A DNA stretch of 64,000 bases, from positions 1 through 64,000 of the forward strand of contig NZ_LYMI01000006.1 in assembly GCF_001660815.1 (NCBI RefSeq), in the 5' to 3' direction. The notes under the pieces were generated by a model. The model saw nothing but the letters and a program-made list of their open reading frames with translations, searched no databases and was not told the DNA's origin. Position numbers and translations under genes: made by a program. Position 1 is the first letter of the stretch. Every line of letters begins with the position of its first letter. Source of the DNA: Xanthomonas nasturtii (GTDB lineage: Bacteria > Pseudomonadota > Gammaproteobacteria > Xanthomonadales > Xanthomonadaceae). This document shows, piece by piece, positions 9,796 to 21,387 of the stretch.

Positions 9796-11031
9796 TTAGC
9801 GCGGGCCGCTGCCGCTTCGGCCACCGCTACGTTCCTGCTTGTTCTGCGCGGCCTTGAGTTCGGCCTCGGTCGGCTCGGGCGGGGTTTGCCCCGGCTGCAG
9901 CGGGCTCACCTTGCTGCCCGGCTTCAGGCGGAACTGGCCTTCGGTCACCACACGCTCGCCGGGCTTGAGCCCCTTGGTGATCTGCACATGGCTGTCGTCC
10001 ACTTCCACACCCTGCACCACGGTACGCATCTGCGCAGTGTTGTCGTTGCCCACCACGTAGACGTAGTCGCCGTCGGGGCCACGCTGCACCGCCTGGGTCG
10101 GCACCACGGTGCCGCCGGAGATGGTGCGCAGCTGCAGGCGCACGTTGACGAACTGGCCCGGCCACAGCGCGTTGTCGGTGTTGTCGAAGATCGCGCGTGC
10201 GCCAAAGGTGCCGCTGTCGGCAGCGATGCGGTTGTCGATCACCTCCAGCTTGCCGTCGCCGCTGATCACATGCGCATCGCCGCGGTCCAGCGCCGCCACG
10301 CCCAGCGGCGCAGCGGCCTGGCCGCTGCGCACCGCCTGCAGCTCGCGCTCGGGCAGGTTGAAGGACACGTAGATCGGGCGGATCTGGGTCAGGGTGACGA
10401 TGGTGGAGGTGCTGCTGACGATATTGCCCACGTCCACGCCACGGATGCCGGCAATGCCATCGATCGGCGCGGTCACGCGGGTGAACTGCAATTGCACCTG
10501 CGCCGAGCGCATCTGCGCATCGTTGGCCGAGACAGCGGCCTCGTACTGCGCCACCTGGTTACGCTGGGTATCCAGGTCTGTACGCGAGACGTACTGCTTG
10601 TAGGCCGGGTCGTTGGAGCGCTGGTAGTTCACCCGCGCCGTCGCCAGCAGCGCCTGGTTCTGGCGCTTGGCCGCCAGCGCCTGGTCGTAGCTGGCCTGCA
10701 GCGTGCGCGGGTCGATCTGCGCCAGCACCTGGCCCTTCTTCACTTCCTGGCCTTCCTTGAAGTTCAGGCTCATCAGCTGGCCACCGACCTGGGGGCTGAC
10801 CGTGACCGTATTGAGCGCGGTGACTGTGCCCAGCGCGCTGGCGTAGACCGGCACGTCCTGGGTGGTGGCAGCCACCACCGTCACCGGCACCGGGCCGCTG
10901 TTTTCGGTGCCATTGCCATCCGGTGCGCCTGCGCGCTTGCCCTGATTGCCCCCACCCATCATCCGCATTGCGACGAACACCACGACGAGCACCGCTACAA
11001 CCAGCAGTGTGATCTTCCAAAAACGCGACAT
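9796..11031 (-). CDS. mdtA: RND efflux periplasmic adaptor, MdtA-type
   Basis: A membrane-fusion (adaptor) protein of 411 residues linking the inner-membrane RND permeases to an outer-membrane channel. ATG 11031 is preceded by AGGAG at good spacing and starts a cytoplasmic stub followed by one hydrophobic anchor (FWKITLLVVAVLVVVFVAM). No lipobox is seen, so it is anchored by a transmembrane helix. The lipoyl half-motifs are visible (SPQVGGQLMSLNFKEGQEVKKGQ and the returning VTAPIDGIAGIRG), with a helical hairpin between them, then beta-barrel and membrane-proximal domains. The C-terminus is Gly/Arg/Ser-rich. It is the first gene of the minus-strand mdtABC operon; no local regulator (such as BaeR) is seen. 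Confidence 0.92.
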   Translation of the reverse strand: MSRFWKITLLVVAVLVVVFVAMRMMGGGNQGKRAGAPDGNGTENSGPVPVTVVAATTQDVPVYASALGTVTALNTVTVSPQVGGQLMSLNFKEGQEVKKGQVLAQIDPRTLQASYDQALAAKRQNQALLATARVNYQRSNDPAYKQYVSRTDLDTQRNQVAQYEAAVSANDAQMRSAQVQLQFTRVTAPIDGIAGIRGVDVGNIVSSTSTIVTLTQIRPIYVSFNLPERELQAVRSGQAAAPLGVAALDRGDAHVISGDGKLEVIDNRIAADSGTFGARAIFDNTDNALWPGQFVNVRLQLRTISGGTVVPTQAVQRGPDGDYVYVVGNDNTAQMRTVVQGVEVDDSHVQITKGLKPGERVVTEGQFRLKPGSKVSPLQPGQTPPEPTEAELKAAQNKQERSGGRSGSGPR

Positions 11032-11289
11032 GCGACAACTCCTGAGGACGGGCCGGGCGCGTGGGTGCGACCGTGGGGCGGCTATGCGCAGCATATCGTT
11101 GCGTTCCACCAATTGAGCGTTACTGAAGTAACGGCTTGGCTGGCGAAACGACCGCAACGGTCATGGATGCACTGCAGCGGCAACGCGCCAGCGCCGCTGC
11201 GGTTGACCGCCGGGCTGAATCGGGCCCCACTGCAGCCCATCCGGCGCGCACCTGCACTACATTAAGCAACCACCTTGAGAGGATTGCCG

Positions 11290-12597
11290 ATGCGCCACTC
11301 CCGCCTGCTGACCAGCGCGCTACTGCTGGCCCTGCCCACGCTTGCCGTCGCGCAGGCTGCGCAACGGCCCGAAGTTCAGGCCGCCGCCGCCCCGCTGCAG
11401 GCCAAGGTGGTGCAATGGCGCCGCGACTTCCACCAGCACCCGGAGCTGTCCAACCGCGAGGAGCGCACCGCCGCCACCGTGGCCGCGCAGCTGCGCAAGC
11501 TGGGCCTCAAGCCGCGCACCGGCATCGCCCATCACGGCGTGGTGGCCATCATCAAAGGCGGCAAGCCCGGCCCGAAGATCGCCCTGCGCGCGGACATGGA
11601 CGCATTGCCGGTGAAAGAGCAGACCGGGCTGGCATTCGCCTCCAAGGCCACCGCCGAGTACCGCGGCGAGCAGGTCGGGGTGATGCACGCCTGCGGCCAC
11701 GACGCCCACACCGCCATCCTGCTCGGCGTGGCCGAGGCGTTGGTGGGCATGCGCGAGCAGCTGCCCGGCGAAGTGATGCTGATCTTCCAGCCCTCCGAAG
11801 AAGGTGCGCCCGGCAACGAAGAGGGCGGCGCCTCGCTGATGCTCAAGGAAGGCCTGTTCGCCGACTTCAAGCCGCAGGCGGTGTTCGGCCTGCATGTGTT
11901 CTCCAGCGTGCAGGCGGGCAGGATCGCGGTGCGCAGCGGCCCGCTGATGGCAGCCTCGGACCGCTTTGCGATCAAGATGATCGGCCGCCAGACCCACGGT
12001 TCGGCGCCGTGGAACGGCATCGACCCGATCGTGGCCAGCGCCGACATGATTGGCGCCGCGCAGACGGTAATCAGCCGCCGCGCCAACCTGTCCAAGCAGC
12101 CGGCGGTGCTGAGTTTCGGCGCGATCAAGGGCGGCATCCGCTACAACATCATCCCCGACGATGTGGAAATGGTCGGCACCATCCGCACCTTCGACGAAGG
12201 CATGCGCCAGCAGATCTTTGCCGATCTCAAGAACGTGGCCGAACACACCGCCGCTGCCCACGGCGCCAAGGTCCAGGCGCAGGTGCCGGACCAGCCCGGC
12301 AACCCGGCCACCGTCAACGACCCCGCATTGACCGCCAGGATGCTGCCCAGCCTGCAGGCCGTGGTGGGCGCCGACAACGTCTACGAGCCGCCGTTGCAGA
12401 TGGGCGCCGAAGATTTCTCGTTCTACGCCCAGCAGGTGCCGTCGATGTTCTTCTTCGTCGGCTCCACCGCCAAGGGCATCGACCCGGCCACCGCACCCAG
12501 CAACCATTCGCCGCAGTTCCTGCTCGACGAATCGTCGCTGGATGTGGGCCTGCGTGCGTTGTTGCAGGTGTCGCTGGATTATCTGCAGCAGGGGTGA
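11290..12597 (+). CDS. Secreted M20-family amidohydrolase
   Basis: A metal-dependent hydrolase of 435 residues in the M20D group (hippurate hydrolase, N-acyl-L-amino-acid amidohydrolase, IAA-amino-acid hydrolase). ATG 11290 follows GAGAGGA and gives a signal peptide (LLTSALLLALPTLAVAQA), so the enzyme is probably periplasmic or secreted. Typical motifs are present: DFHQHPELSNRE, ALRADMDALPV, the metal-binding MHACGHDAHTAILLG, an EEGAPGNEEGG region and the C-terminal MGAEDFSF. Removal of acyl groups from N-acylated amino acids or conjugates is the likely reaction; the exact substrate is unknown. It is transcribed away from mdtA, and a heptamer repeat begins directly after its stop codon. Confidence 0.88.
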   Translation: MRHSRLLTSALLLALPTLAVAQAAQRPEVQAAAAPLQAKVVQWRRDFHQHPELSNREERTAATVAAQLRKLGLKPRTGIAHHGVVAIIKGGKPGPKIALRADMDALPVKEQTGLAFASKATAEYRGEQVGVMHACGHDAHTAILLGVAEALVGMREQLPGEVMLIFQPSEEGAPGNEEGGASLMLKEGLFADFKPQAVFGLHVFSSVQAGRIAVRSGPLMAASDRFAIKMIGRQTHGSAPWNGIDPIVASADMIGAAQTVISRRANLSKQPAVLSFGAIKGGIRYNIIPDDVEMVGTIRTFDEGMRQQIFADLKNVAEHTAAAHGAKVQAQVPDQPGNPATVNDPALTARMLPSLQAVVGADNVYEPPLQMGAEDFSFYAQQVPSMFFFVGSTAKGIDPATAPSNHSPQFLLDESSLDVGLRALLQVSLDYLQQG

Positions 12598-12600
12598 ATC

Positions 12601-12624
12601 GGGAATCGGGAATGGGGAATCGGG
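12601..12624. repeat. Heptanucleotide tandem repeat GGGAATC/G x3
   Basis: Copies GGGAATC, GGGAATG, GGGAATC followed by GGG, starting three bases after the amidohydrolase stop codon. It is part of a family of similar arrays in this window. Confidence 0.8.
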
Positions 12625-12767
12625 TGCAGTTGCGCAATTCCTTGTTGCGTCATTGATAATCGGGGGCGACGGGCTGGTTGAAACGGTCAGCTGCTCCTTT
12701 CGTCGGCGCGGTGTTCCAGCGGCTGCCATACACATCACGGCCAGCCCGTGCGGCCTAAGATAGCGGC

Positions 12768-13583
12768 ATGAATACCCCAGAAGATTCCACCCTTGGTCGC
12801 GAGATTGCCTACCCGAGCGGCTACGACCCGTCCTTGCTGTTTCCGATTCCGCGTGCGGCCGGGCGCGAGGCGATCGGGCTGACCGGCGCCTTGCCGTTTA
12901 TCGGCCGCGATCGCTGGCACGCCTACGAGTTGAGCTGGCTCGATGCGCAGGGCAAGCCGTGCGTGGCCACGGCAACCGTGCACGTGCCCTGCGAGTCGCC
13001 GTCGTTGATCGAATCCAAGTCGCTCAAGCTGTATCTCAACTCGCTCAATGCCACCCGCTTCAACAGTGCCGAAGCGGTACGTACGCGCATCGCCACCGAC
13101 CTGTCCACGCGCGCTGGTGCGGATGTGTCAGTGGAGTTCGGTCTGCCGCCAGTCGATGCGGTGGGCGAAGGCGAATCGATCGACACCCTGGATGTCAGCA
13201 TCGATGACTACGGCCCGCCGAACGCCGCCTATCTTTCCGCGCACGCGCAGCCCGTGGTGGAAGAGGTGCTGACCTCGGCCTTGCTCAAATCCAATTGTCC
13301 GGTCACCGGCCAGCCGGATTGGGCCAGTGTCACGCTGCGCTATCGCGGCGCGCCGATCGATCGCGAAGGGCTGCTGCGCTATCTGGTGAGCTTCCGCGAC
13401 CACGCCGAGTTTCATGAGCAATGCGTGGAGCGCGTGTTCAATGACGTGCTGATCCGCTGCGCGCCGGAATGGTTGGTGGTGGAAGCGCGCTACACGCGCC
13501 GTGGCGGCCTGGACATCAATCCGCTGCGCAGCTCGCCGAATATCCCGACGCCGCTGTCGATCTTCCGCGACCTGCGCCAGTAA
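12768..13583 (+). CDS. queF: NADPH-dependent 7-cyano-7-deazaguanine reductase, QueF type II
   Basis: This enzyme reduces preQ0 to preQ1 in the queuosine tRNA-modification pathway. The protein has 271 residues, the length of the long (YqcD/E. coli) subfamily with two tandem T-fold halves. The QueF signature [13 protein letters not shown] lies in the N-terminal half and the catalytic Cys motif [14 protein letters not shown] in the C-terminal half, followed by [10 protein letters not shown] with substrate-binding Glu and His. ATG 12768 matches the family N-terminus. The other que genes are not in the window. No preQ1 riboswitch is evident in the short leader. Confidence 0.95.
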   Translation: MNTPEDSTLGREIAYPSGYDPSLLFPIPRAAGREAIGLTGALPFIGRDRWHAYELSWLDAQGKPCVATATVHVPCESPSLIESKSLKLYLNSLNATRFNSAEAVRTRIATDLSTRAGADVSVEFGLPPVDAVGEGESIDTLDVSIDDYGPPNAAYLSAHAQPVVEEVLTSALLKSNCPVTGQPDWASVTLRYRGAPIDREGLLRYLVSFRDHAEFHEQCVERVFNDVLIRCAPEWLVVEARYTRRGGLDINPLRSSPNIPTPLSIFRDLRQ

Positions 13584-13685
13584 GTCGCGCCCGCACAGGA
13601 TCGCGCCGGCTTCACGGTGGCGCGATCCACGCTTAACAGCGCTCCGCGCACCCTGCTGGCACCGCGATGCACAGGGATTGCAGCA

Positions 13686-13979
13686 ATGAGTGTCGATAAG
13701 AAAGCAGATTTTTCCAACGTCAGCTCCTCGGTCGACAGCACCGCCGAAGTGACGCCTGCATCTGATTTTTCCAATGTGCGCACCAGCGTCGAGAGCACTG
13801 CGCAGCTCGTTGAAGAATCGATCACCGTACAAGCCGGCGACAGCCTGTCCAGTATTGCCAAGCGGCATCTGGGCGACGGCAACCTGTGGCCGCGTATTTT
13901 CGAAGCCAACCGCGAAACGTTGAAGGATCCGGACAAGATTTTTCCGGGTCAGGTATTGCGGTTGCCTGCAAAGTCGTAA
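13686..13979 (+). CDS. Small LysM-domain protein
   Basis: A 97-residue protein with a disordered Ser/Thr/Val-rich N-terminus containing an imperfect internal repeat (two DFSNVxxSV(D/E)ST units, residues about 8-20 and 30-42) and one C-terminal LysM domain ([19 protein letters not shown]... [12 protein letters not shown]). LysM binds peptidoglycan or chitin-like glycans. There is no obvious signal peptide with ATG 13686; the frame upstream to 13617 is Arg-rich and not a signal. It resembles the C-terminal LysM of YgaU/XkdP-type proteins but lacks the BON domain. Location and role are inferred only. It is followed by a lipoprotein gene in the same direction. Confidence 0.8.
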   Translation: MSVDKKADFSNVSSSVDSTAEVTPASDFSNVRTSVESTAQLVEESITVQAGDSLSSIAKRHLGDGNLWPRIFEANRETLKDPDKIFPGQVLRLPAKS

Positions 13980-14079
13980 ACCACATTGGTCTTCAAGACG
14001 AACTTTTACAGGGTTCGAATTCAGACATTCATCCAGACACCGCAGAACGCTGGTGTTTCTGTCACCGGAGAAAAGATTC

Positions 14080-14637
14080 ATGCGTACTAAATCCGTTTCA
14101 AGCAGCTTGGTACTCGCACTGGCTGGCGTGCTGGCATTGTCTGGCTGCAGCAAAAAGGCCGATGACGACAGCGTCTCCAAGGACCCGACATCAGGCGCCG
14201 CCACCGAGGCAATGCCGGGCCCGGCCGCCATGCCGCCTGCCAGCGATCAGGCAGGGCAGCACAGTGCGACTGGCGCAGCCAGCACCGACACCGGTGCTGC
14301 AACGGGGACTGCCGTGACGGTGTCCAGCGTCGCGGTCGGCACCAAGGCCGCGGCCGACAAGACGGTGGCCCCGTCTGCCACTATCGGCACCAAGGACACC
14401 ATCATCGTCTCGGTCAAGACCGATGGCAGCGCCAGTAACGTGGCCGTCTCAGCCAAGCTGACGTATCAGGATGGTCAGGTGGCCGGCGAACAGAACGCCA
14501 CCTTGAACACCACCGGTGCCGAAACTACCAACCTCAGCTTCAGCAAGCCCGATGGCTGGCCGGCCGGCACCTACACCGCGCAGGTGATGGTGGATGGCAA
14601 GCCTGCAGGCAACCCGCAGACCATCACGGTCAAGTAA
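14080..14637 (+). CDS. Putative lipoprotein
   Basis: A 185-residue predicted lipoprotein. ATG 14080 lies after GGAG and gives a type II signal peptide with lipobox LSGC followed by Ser-Lys-Lys; the residue after the Cys is not Asp, so outer-membrane sorting is expected. A Thr/Ala/Gly-rich linker leads to a C-terminal beta-rich domain (DTIIVSVKTDGSASNVAVSA and onward) that looks Ig-like and ends in a PDGWPAGTYTAQVMVDG motif, reminiscent of bacterial Ig-like modules. Function unknown. A strong terminator lies about 100 bp downstream. Confidence 0.75.
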   Translation: MRTKSVSSSLVLALAGVLALSGCSKKADDDSVSKDPTSGAATEAMPGPAAMPPASDQAGQHSATGAASTDTGAATGTAVTVSSVAVGTKAAADKTVAPSATIGTKDTIIVSVKTDGSASNVAVSAKLTYQDGQVAGEQNATLNTTGAETTNLSFSKPDGWPAGTYTAQVMVDGKPAGNPQTITVK

Positions 14638-14732
14638 GTCGGCACAGTGCCGTGGTGAATCGCGGGTTTCGCCGCGCAGCATCACGGCAGCACGTAGCTG
14701 GTGGCGCATCGTAATGCCGAGCCACTCAATCA

Positions 14733-14760
14733 GGGCGCGACCACCAGGTCGCGCCCTTTT
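14733..14760 (+). terminator. Rho-independent terminator
   Basis: A perfect 10-bp GC-rich stem (GGGCGCGACC / GGTCGCGCCC) with an ACCA loop and TTTT directly after. It ends the lipoprotein transcript. The rest of the 362-bp gap before icd shows only a weaker dyad near 14647-14689. Confidence 0.85.
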
Positions 14761-14819
14761 CGTTACGTGGTGTATTCGTTACAGCTGCATCCATGTGGAT
14801 TGGCCGTGCGACGGGATGA

Positions 14820-17231
<2,412 letters not shown>

Positions 17232-17271
17232 GTTCCCGCACCGCCTGTCGGTGCATCGGCACGATGTCAGC

Positions 17272-17299
17272 AAGGCCCGTCTCGCAAGAGGCGGGCCTT
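17272..17299 (+). terminator. Terminator after icd
   Basis: A 12-base stem (AAGGCCCGTCTC / GAGGCGGGCCTT, one G-T pair) with a GCAA tetraloop, followed by GTCGTTT. It separates icd from the lysR-aceK unit. Confidence 0.8.
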
Positions 17300-17613
17300 G
17301 TCGTTTAGCGGAACGGCGACAGGCCGTCATTGCCCGGAGCAGGCGTCGGATCAGCCGCGCCATGCGTCGTTCGCGCCGGGCTTGCTGCGTCGTCCTGGCC
17401 GCCGTTTGCGCCTCCTGCACCGGTGTTGCCGCAGATTTCACCGCTTCCGCCGATGCCATCAACTCCACGGATTCCGCGGCCATGTCCGGTTCCGCCAGGC
17501 GCTGGGCGAGTGCCACATCGGCGATGTGGCCGTGCTGAAACAACAACCCGGTAAAGATGCGCATGACCCTGCCTCCACTTGAGTAGAATCCACAGGAGGT
17601 GCAGGCTAGGGCC

Positions 17614-17634
17614 TGTAAAAGCCAGGCTTTTACA
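17614..17634. promoter_or_regulatory. Perfect 21-bp palindrome upstream of lysR
   Basis: TGTAAAAGCC-A-GGCTTTTACA lies 33 bp before the LysR start codon. It is either a protein-binding operator or a transcript hairpin; it is not followed by a T-run, so a terminator is less likely. Confidence 0.6.
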
Positions 17635-17641
17635 AGTAAGT

Positions 17642-17658
17642 CTTGAATTTCATTCAAG
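17642..17658. promoter_or_regulatory. LysR-type (T-N11-A) operator next to the lysR start
   Basis: CTTGAAT-TTC-ATTCAAG is a perfect 7-bp inverted repeat containing TGAATTTCATTCA, the T-N11-A dyad typical of LysR-family boxes. It ends 8 bases before ATG 17667, suggesting autoregulation of lysR-aceK. Confidence 0.6.
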
Positions 17659-17666
17659 GGTTGGCC

Positions 17667-18614
17667 ATGTCGCGTCCACCGCTTCACGCATTGCAAGGCT
17701 TCGTCAGCGCGGTGCGCCTGGGCAACCTGTCGCGCGCCGCCACCGCGATGCATCTCACCGTCAGCGCGCTCAGTCATCAGATGCGCGCGCTCGCACAGCG
17801 CCTGGGCTGCCCGCTGCTGCAGCGGCATGCGCGGGGTGTCACCGCCACACTGCAGGGACAGCAACTGCTCGACCGCATCGCACCGCATCTGGATGCGATC
17901 GCCGAAGCCTTCGAGCCGTTCGGTGCGCGACGCGAAGACACGCTGACGCTGAGCATTACGCCGTCGATGGCATCGGCCTGGCTGGTGCCACGCCTGGGCG
18001 AATTTCTGGCGGTTCATCCCACCATCGAAATCAACCTGCTGTCGAGCGAGCGGCTGGTGGATTTCGAACGCCAGCAGCAGGTGGACGCCGCCATGCGCAT
18101 CGGTGCCGGGCAATGGGGGGGCGTCATCGCCGAACCCTTGTTCGACGAATGGCTGGCGCCGATGGCAAGCCCGGCACTGATCGCGCGCATGGGTGGCGTG
18201 GAGGCGCCGCCGTTGCACCACTGGCCGTTGCTGGGCGACCCGGATGACGCGGGGCTACGCTGGTTTGCGGCGTTCGGCGGCGATGCGCCGCGGCGCTATG
18301 TCGCGGTGCTCGACGAATCGGAGGCGCATCACCGCGCTGCGCTGGATGGCGTTGGCGTTGCCTTGGGGCGCGTAACGCGTGCGCGCTTGTTGTTGGCGTC
18401 CGGCCAACTGGTGGCATTGTCTACGCAACGGCTCAAGACCAGCTGGTCGCATTATCTATTGTATCCGCCGCGCTCGAGCACGCATGGCGGCTTTCTCGCA
18501 TTTCGCGCCTGGCTGCAGGCGCAGGCGCGCGAACACGCCGCACACGCGCAACAGGCGACCACAACGCCGCCTGCCGCGCGTCGCCGCAAGCGCACAAGGA
18601 CACTGCCGCCATGA
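17667..18614 (+). CDS. LysR-family transcriptional regulator
   Basis: A 315-residue regulator with an N-terminal winged helix-turn-helix (about residues 8-65, including [20 protein letters not shown]) and a C-terminal periplasmic-binding-like effector domain beginning near [19 protein letters not shown]. The HTH and first effector strand resemble the GcvA subgroup. ATG 17667 is preferred over the TTG at 17643, which lies inside the operator dyad. The C-terminal 40 residues are Ala/Arg/Thr-rich and probably disordered. Its stop overlaps the aceK start (ATGA), so the two are translationally coupled. The context suggests control of isocitrate flux, possibly of aceK and itself; the effector is unknown. 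Confidence 0.88.
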   Translation: MSRPPLHALQGFVSAVRLGNLSRAATAMHLTVSALSHQMRALAQRLGCPLLQRHARGVTATLQGQQLLDRIAPHLDAIAEAFEPFGARREDTLTLSITPSMASAWLVPRLGEFLAVHPTIEINLLSSERLVDFERQQQVDAAMRIGAGQWGGVIAEPLFDEWLAPMASPALIARMGGVEAPPLHHWPLLGDPDDAGLRWFAAFGGDAPRRYVAVLDESEAHHRAALDGVGVALGRVTRARLLLASGQLVALSTQRLKTSWSHYLLYPPRSSTHGGFLAFRAWLQAQAREHAAHAQQATTTPPAARRRKRTRTLPP

Positions 18615-20350
18615 GTCATTCACCGTTACCGCCGCAATCCGAGCGTCGCGCACTGGCGATCGCACAGGCCGTGTATGAGGCGTTCGAGGACTACCACGCG
18701 CGCTTTTCCGAAATCACCGCACGTGCCAAGCAGCGGTTCGAAGCACGCGATTGGAGTGGTGCACGCGACGACGCGGTTGCGCGCATCGCGCTTTACGACC
18801 AATACATCACCGAATGCATGCTGCGCCTGCGTGCGGTATTGCTGGGCCAGGCGCACGACCGCGCACTGTGGATGCGCGCGCGCGGTCATTACGCCGCATT
18901 GTTGAGCGGGTTGATCGATCAGGAGTTGTACAAGACCTTCTACAACACCCTGACCCGGCGTTACTTCGGTACCCACGGCGTGGATGCCGATATCGAATTC
19001 ATCGCACTGGATATCGAACCGACCGATGCGATCACCGTGCCGGTCGCCCGCCACACCTATGCCGTCTCGCCCGGCCGCTTGACCGACATGCTGGTGCGCG
19101 TGCTGGGCGACTATGCGTTCGCCGTGCCGTATGCACATCGCACCCGCTGCGCTGCTGCGATTGCGGTCCGCCTGCTCGACGACCTGGCGCACTGGGGCGA
19201 GCATCCGGTGCGCAGCGTGGAACTGCTGGAGACGGTGTTCTATCGCGAGCGACGCGCCTATCTGGTCGGGCGCGTCTTCGGCGAGCATCGCTTTTCGCCG
19301 TGCGTGATCGCCTTGATCAACGACGATGCCGGCCTGCGCGCCGAAGCGGTGCTGACCCGGCGCAGCGATGTCGCGCAATTGTTCAGTAACTCGCGCAGCT
19401 ATTTCCAGGCCAACCTGTCGACGGTAGGCGATGCGGTGGTGTTCCTGCGCAGCCTGCTCACCCACAAGCCGGTCGATGAGCTGTACACGATGCTGGGCCG
19501 TGCCAAGCAGGGCAAGACCGAACGCTATCGCACGTTTTTCAGCCATTTCCAGGCGCACCCCTCCGAACAGCTGGTGCACGCCGATGGCACGCCCGGCATG
19601 GTCATGGAGGTATTTACGCTGCCGAGTTATCCGCTGGTGTTCAAGCTCATTCGCGACCGCTTTGCGTATCCCAAGACCATGAGCCGCGCGCAGGTGGAAG
19701 GCAAATACGAGCTGGTGTTCCAGCTCGACCGCATCGGCCGCCTGCTCGATGCGCAGCCTTATCGGTTTCTGCGCTTTCCCAAGGCACGCTTTTCACCCGC
19801 GCTGCTGCAAGAGCTGCAAACCAGCTGCGCAATGAGCCTGAGCGAAGATGGCGACGATGTGCTGATTGCACTGTGTTATGTGCAGCGCCGTCTGCGCCCG
19901 TTGAATTTGTACCTGCGCGAACAGCTACCCGAGGCCGCGCACGCCGCAGCATTGGATTACGGCCAGGCCATCAAGGACATGGCACGCAACAATATCTTTC
20001 CCGGTGACATGCTGTTGAAGAACTTCGGCATCACCCGCCATCAGCGCGCGGTGTTCTACGACTACGACGAGCTGTGCCTGATCACCGAATGCACGTTCCG
20101 CGACTGGCCCACGCCCACCACCTACGAAGAGCAGATGGCCGCCGAACCCTGGTTCCATGTCGGCCCACGCGACGTCTTCCCCGAGCGCTTCGCACTGTTC
20201 ATGGGCTTGCCGTCCTCGCAACTGGAAGCGGTCAAGCAAATTCACCCCGAGCTGTTCGACCCGCAATGGTGGCGCGATCTGCAGGCCCGGCTGCGCGAAG
20301 ACGATTACCCGGACACGCCGCCGTATGCGGAGTCGCGCAGGCTCGCCTGA
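18611..20350 (+). CDS. aceK: Isocitrate dehydrogenase kinase/phosphatase AceK
   Basis: A bifunctional enzyme of 579 residues, the usual length. In E. coli it phosphorylates and dephosphorylates dimeric Icd on an active-site Ser to direct carbon into the glyoxylate bypass. The N-terminal regulatory half begins [19 protein letters not shown], and the kinase-like half contains the nucleotide-binding stretch [19 protein letters not shown] followed by [17 protein letters not shown] and the metal/catalytic region [18 protein letters not shown] and FYDYDELC. It overlaps the upstream lysR stop by 4 bases. No aceA or aceB lies nearby. The nearest isocitrate dehydrogenase is the monomeric class, which is not the classical AceK substrate. 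Confidence 0.95.
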   Translation: MSHSPLPPQSERRALAIAQAVYEAFEDYHARFSEITARAKQRFEARDWSGARDDAVARIALYDQYITECMLRLRAVLLGQAHDRALWMRARGHYAALLSGLIDQELYKTFYNTLTRRYFGTHGVDADIEFIALDIEPTDAITVPVARHTYAVSPGRLTDMLVRVLGDYAFAVPYAHRTRCAAAIAVRLLDDLAHWGEHPVRSVELLETVFYRERRAYLVGRVFGEHRFSPCVIALINDDAGLRAEAVLTRRSDVAQLFSNSRSYFQANLSTVGDAVVFLRSLLTHKPVDELYTMLGRAKQGKTERYRTFFSHFQAHPSEQLVHADGTPGMVMEVFTLPSYPLVFKLIRDRFAYPKTMSRAQVEGKYELVFQLDRIGRLLDAQPYRFLRFPKARFSPALLQELQTSCAMSLSEDGDDVLIALCYVQRRLRPLNLYLREQLPEAAHAAALDYGQAIKDMARNNIFPGDMLLKNFGITRHQRAVFYDYDELCLITECTFRDWPTPTTYEEQMAAEPWFHVGPRDVFPERFALFMGLPSSQLEAVKQIHPELFDPQWWRDLQARLREDDYPDTPPYAESRRLA

Positions 20351-20409
20351 CGATTTACCCGTATGCACCAAGCTGTACAACGAGAACTCAATAAGGACAG
20401 AGCGCGGTC

Positions 20410-21141
20410 ATGCAGTGGAAGCAATGCTTGAGTCTGGTGCTGGCGATGGCAAGTGTCAGCGGCGTGCAGGCAAGTCCCAGCGCTGCGCAAATGCAGGCGC
20501 AGATGGAGGCCAGCATGAATGTCGCGGGCGAATTGACGCTGACGCCGGATGGCACCGTGACTGCAGTAAGACTTATCGACGAAGCAACATTGCCGCCAGT
20601 CGTTCGCGACCGCGTCAAACAGTCGATCACGTCCTGGCGCTTTGACCCTGTGAAAGACGACGGAAGCGCATTGCCAACACAGTTACCGATGAATCTGCTG
20701 CTGGTTGCCAAGCCTGGTGAAAACAACACTTATGCGGTCTCGATCCGCAGCGCGCATTTCGGCAGCCAGGAGCAAGCTGCCGCCAGCGTCACCGCCAAGG
20801 ACATGCCGCCGCCCGCCTACCCTGAGCATGCGTTTCGAGAAGGTGCGACCGGGGTGGTCTATCTGCTGCTCAAGATCGGGCGCGATGGCAAGGTCGAGGA
20901 TCTGGTCGCAGAGCAGGTCAACCTGACCACGCTGGCGCCGGAATCAAAGCGCCCACGCTGGCGCAAGGCGTTTGCCGATGTCGCAATCGCCAAGGCGCGA
21001 GGCTGGACATTTGTACCGCCGACTCAGGGCGCCGAGGCCGACGCGCCGTACTGGGTCATGCGGGTTCCGGTCACGTTCGACATCCATCCCTGGCCAGGTA
21101 ATCAGGTCGCTGCGAAGCAAGCCAAAAAATGGCAATCCTAG
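20410..21141 (+). CDS. Periplasmic TonB-C-terminal-like protein
   Basis: A 243-residue exported protein: signal peptide (CLSLVLAMASVSGVQASP), then two related beta-alpha units. The second contains PPPAYPEHAFREGATGVVYL followed by KIGRDGKVEDL, the hallmark of the TonB C-terminal fold (P-x-YP...G-x-V-x-V...DG). There is no N-terminal transmembrane anchor or Pro-rich spacer of true TonB, so it is probably a soluble or loosely attached periplasmic relative rather than an energy transducer. The start ATG 20410 has AAGGA 13 bases upstream. Expression likely ends at the bidirectional terminator at about 21350. Function unknown. Confidence 0.75.
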   Translation: MQWKQCLSLVLAMASVSGVQASPSAAQMQAQMEASMNVAGELTLTPDGTVTAVRLIDEATLPPVVRDRVKQSITSWRFDPVKDDGSALPTQLPMNLLLVAKPGENNTYAVSIRSAHFGSQEQAAASVTAKDMPPPAYPEHAFREGATGVVYLLLKIGRDGKVEDLVAEQVNLTTLAPESKRPRWRKAFADVAIAKARGWTFVPPTQGAEADAPYWVMRVPVTFDIHPWPGNQVAAKQAKKWQS

Positions 21142-21336
21142 CTGCCGGGCCCGCGTCAGCCGGCACCCTGGCACGAGCAGTCCAGTCCGTCAGCAGCGAG
21201 TGACAGCCCGGATGCGCTGCCTGGCAGTGGATTGTTCTCCGCACGCGGAGAAGGTGTTCGCTTGGTCACACCGCTGCAAGGAAGTTAAGTGCTGCTGAGA
21301 GAGGCAAAGACTTCGCGACAGTCGCCTCACACCCAC

Positions 21337-21364
21337 AAAAAAGCCCCGCATTGCGGGGCTTTTT
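21337..21364. terminator. Bidirectional terminator between tonB-like gene and rho
   Basis: A 9-bp stem AAGCCCCGC / GCGGGGCTT with an ATT loop, flanked by A-run and T-run, so it can work on both strands for the convergent genes. Confidence 0.9.
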
Positions 21365-21387
21365 CTAATCGCTGACGCAGACCGGAA

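Noticed and set aside
12700-12767. A preQ1 riboswitch upstream of queF
   Set aside because: The leader is too short, and neither the conserved A-rich tail nor the pseudoknot pairing is visible.
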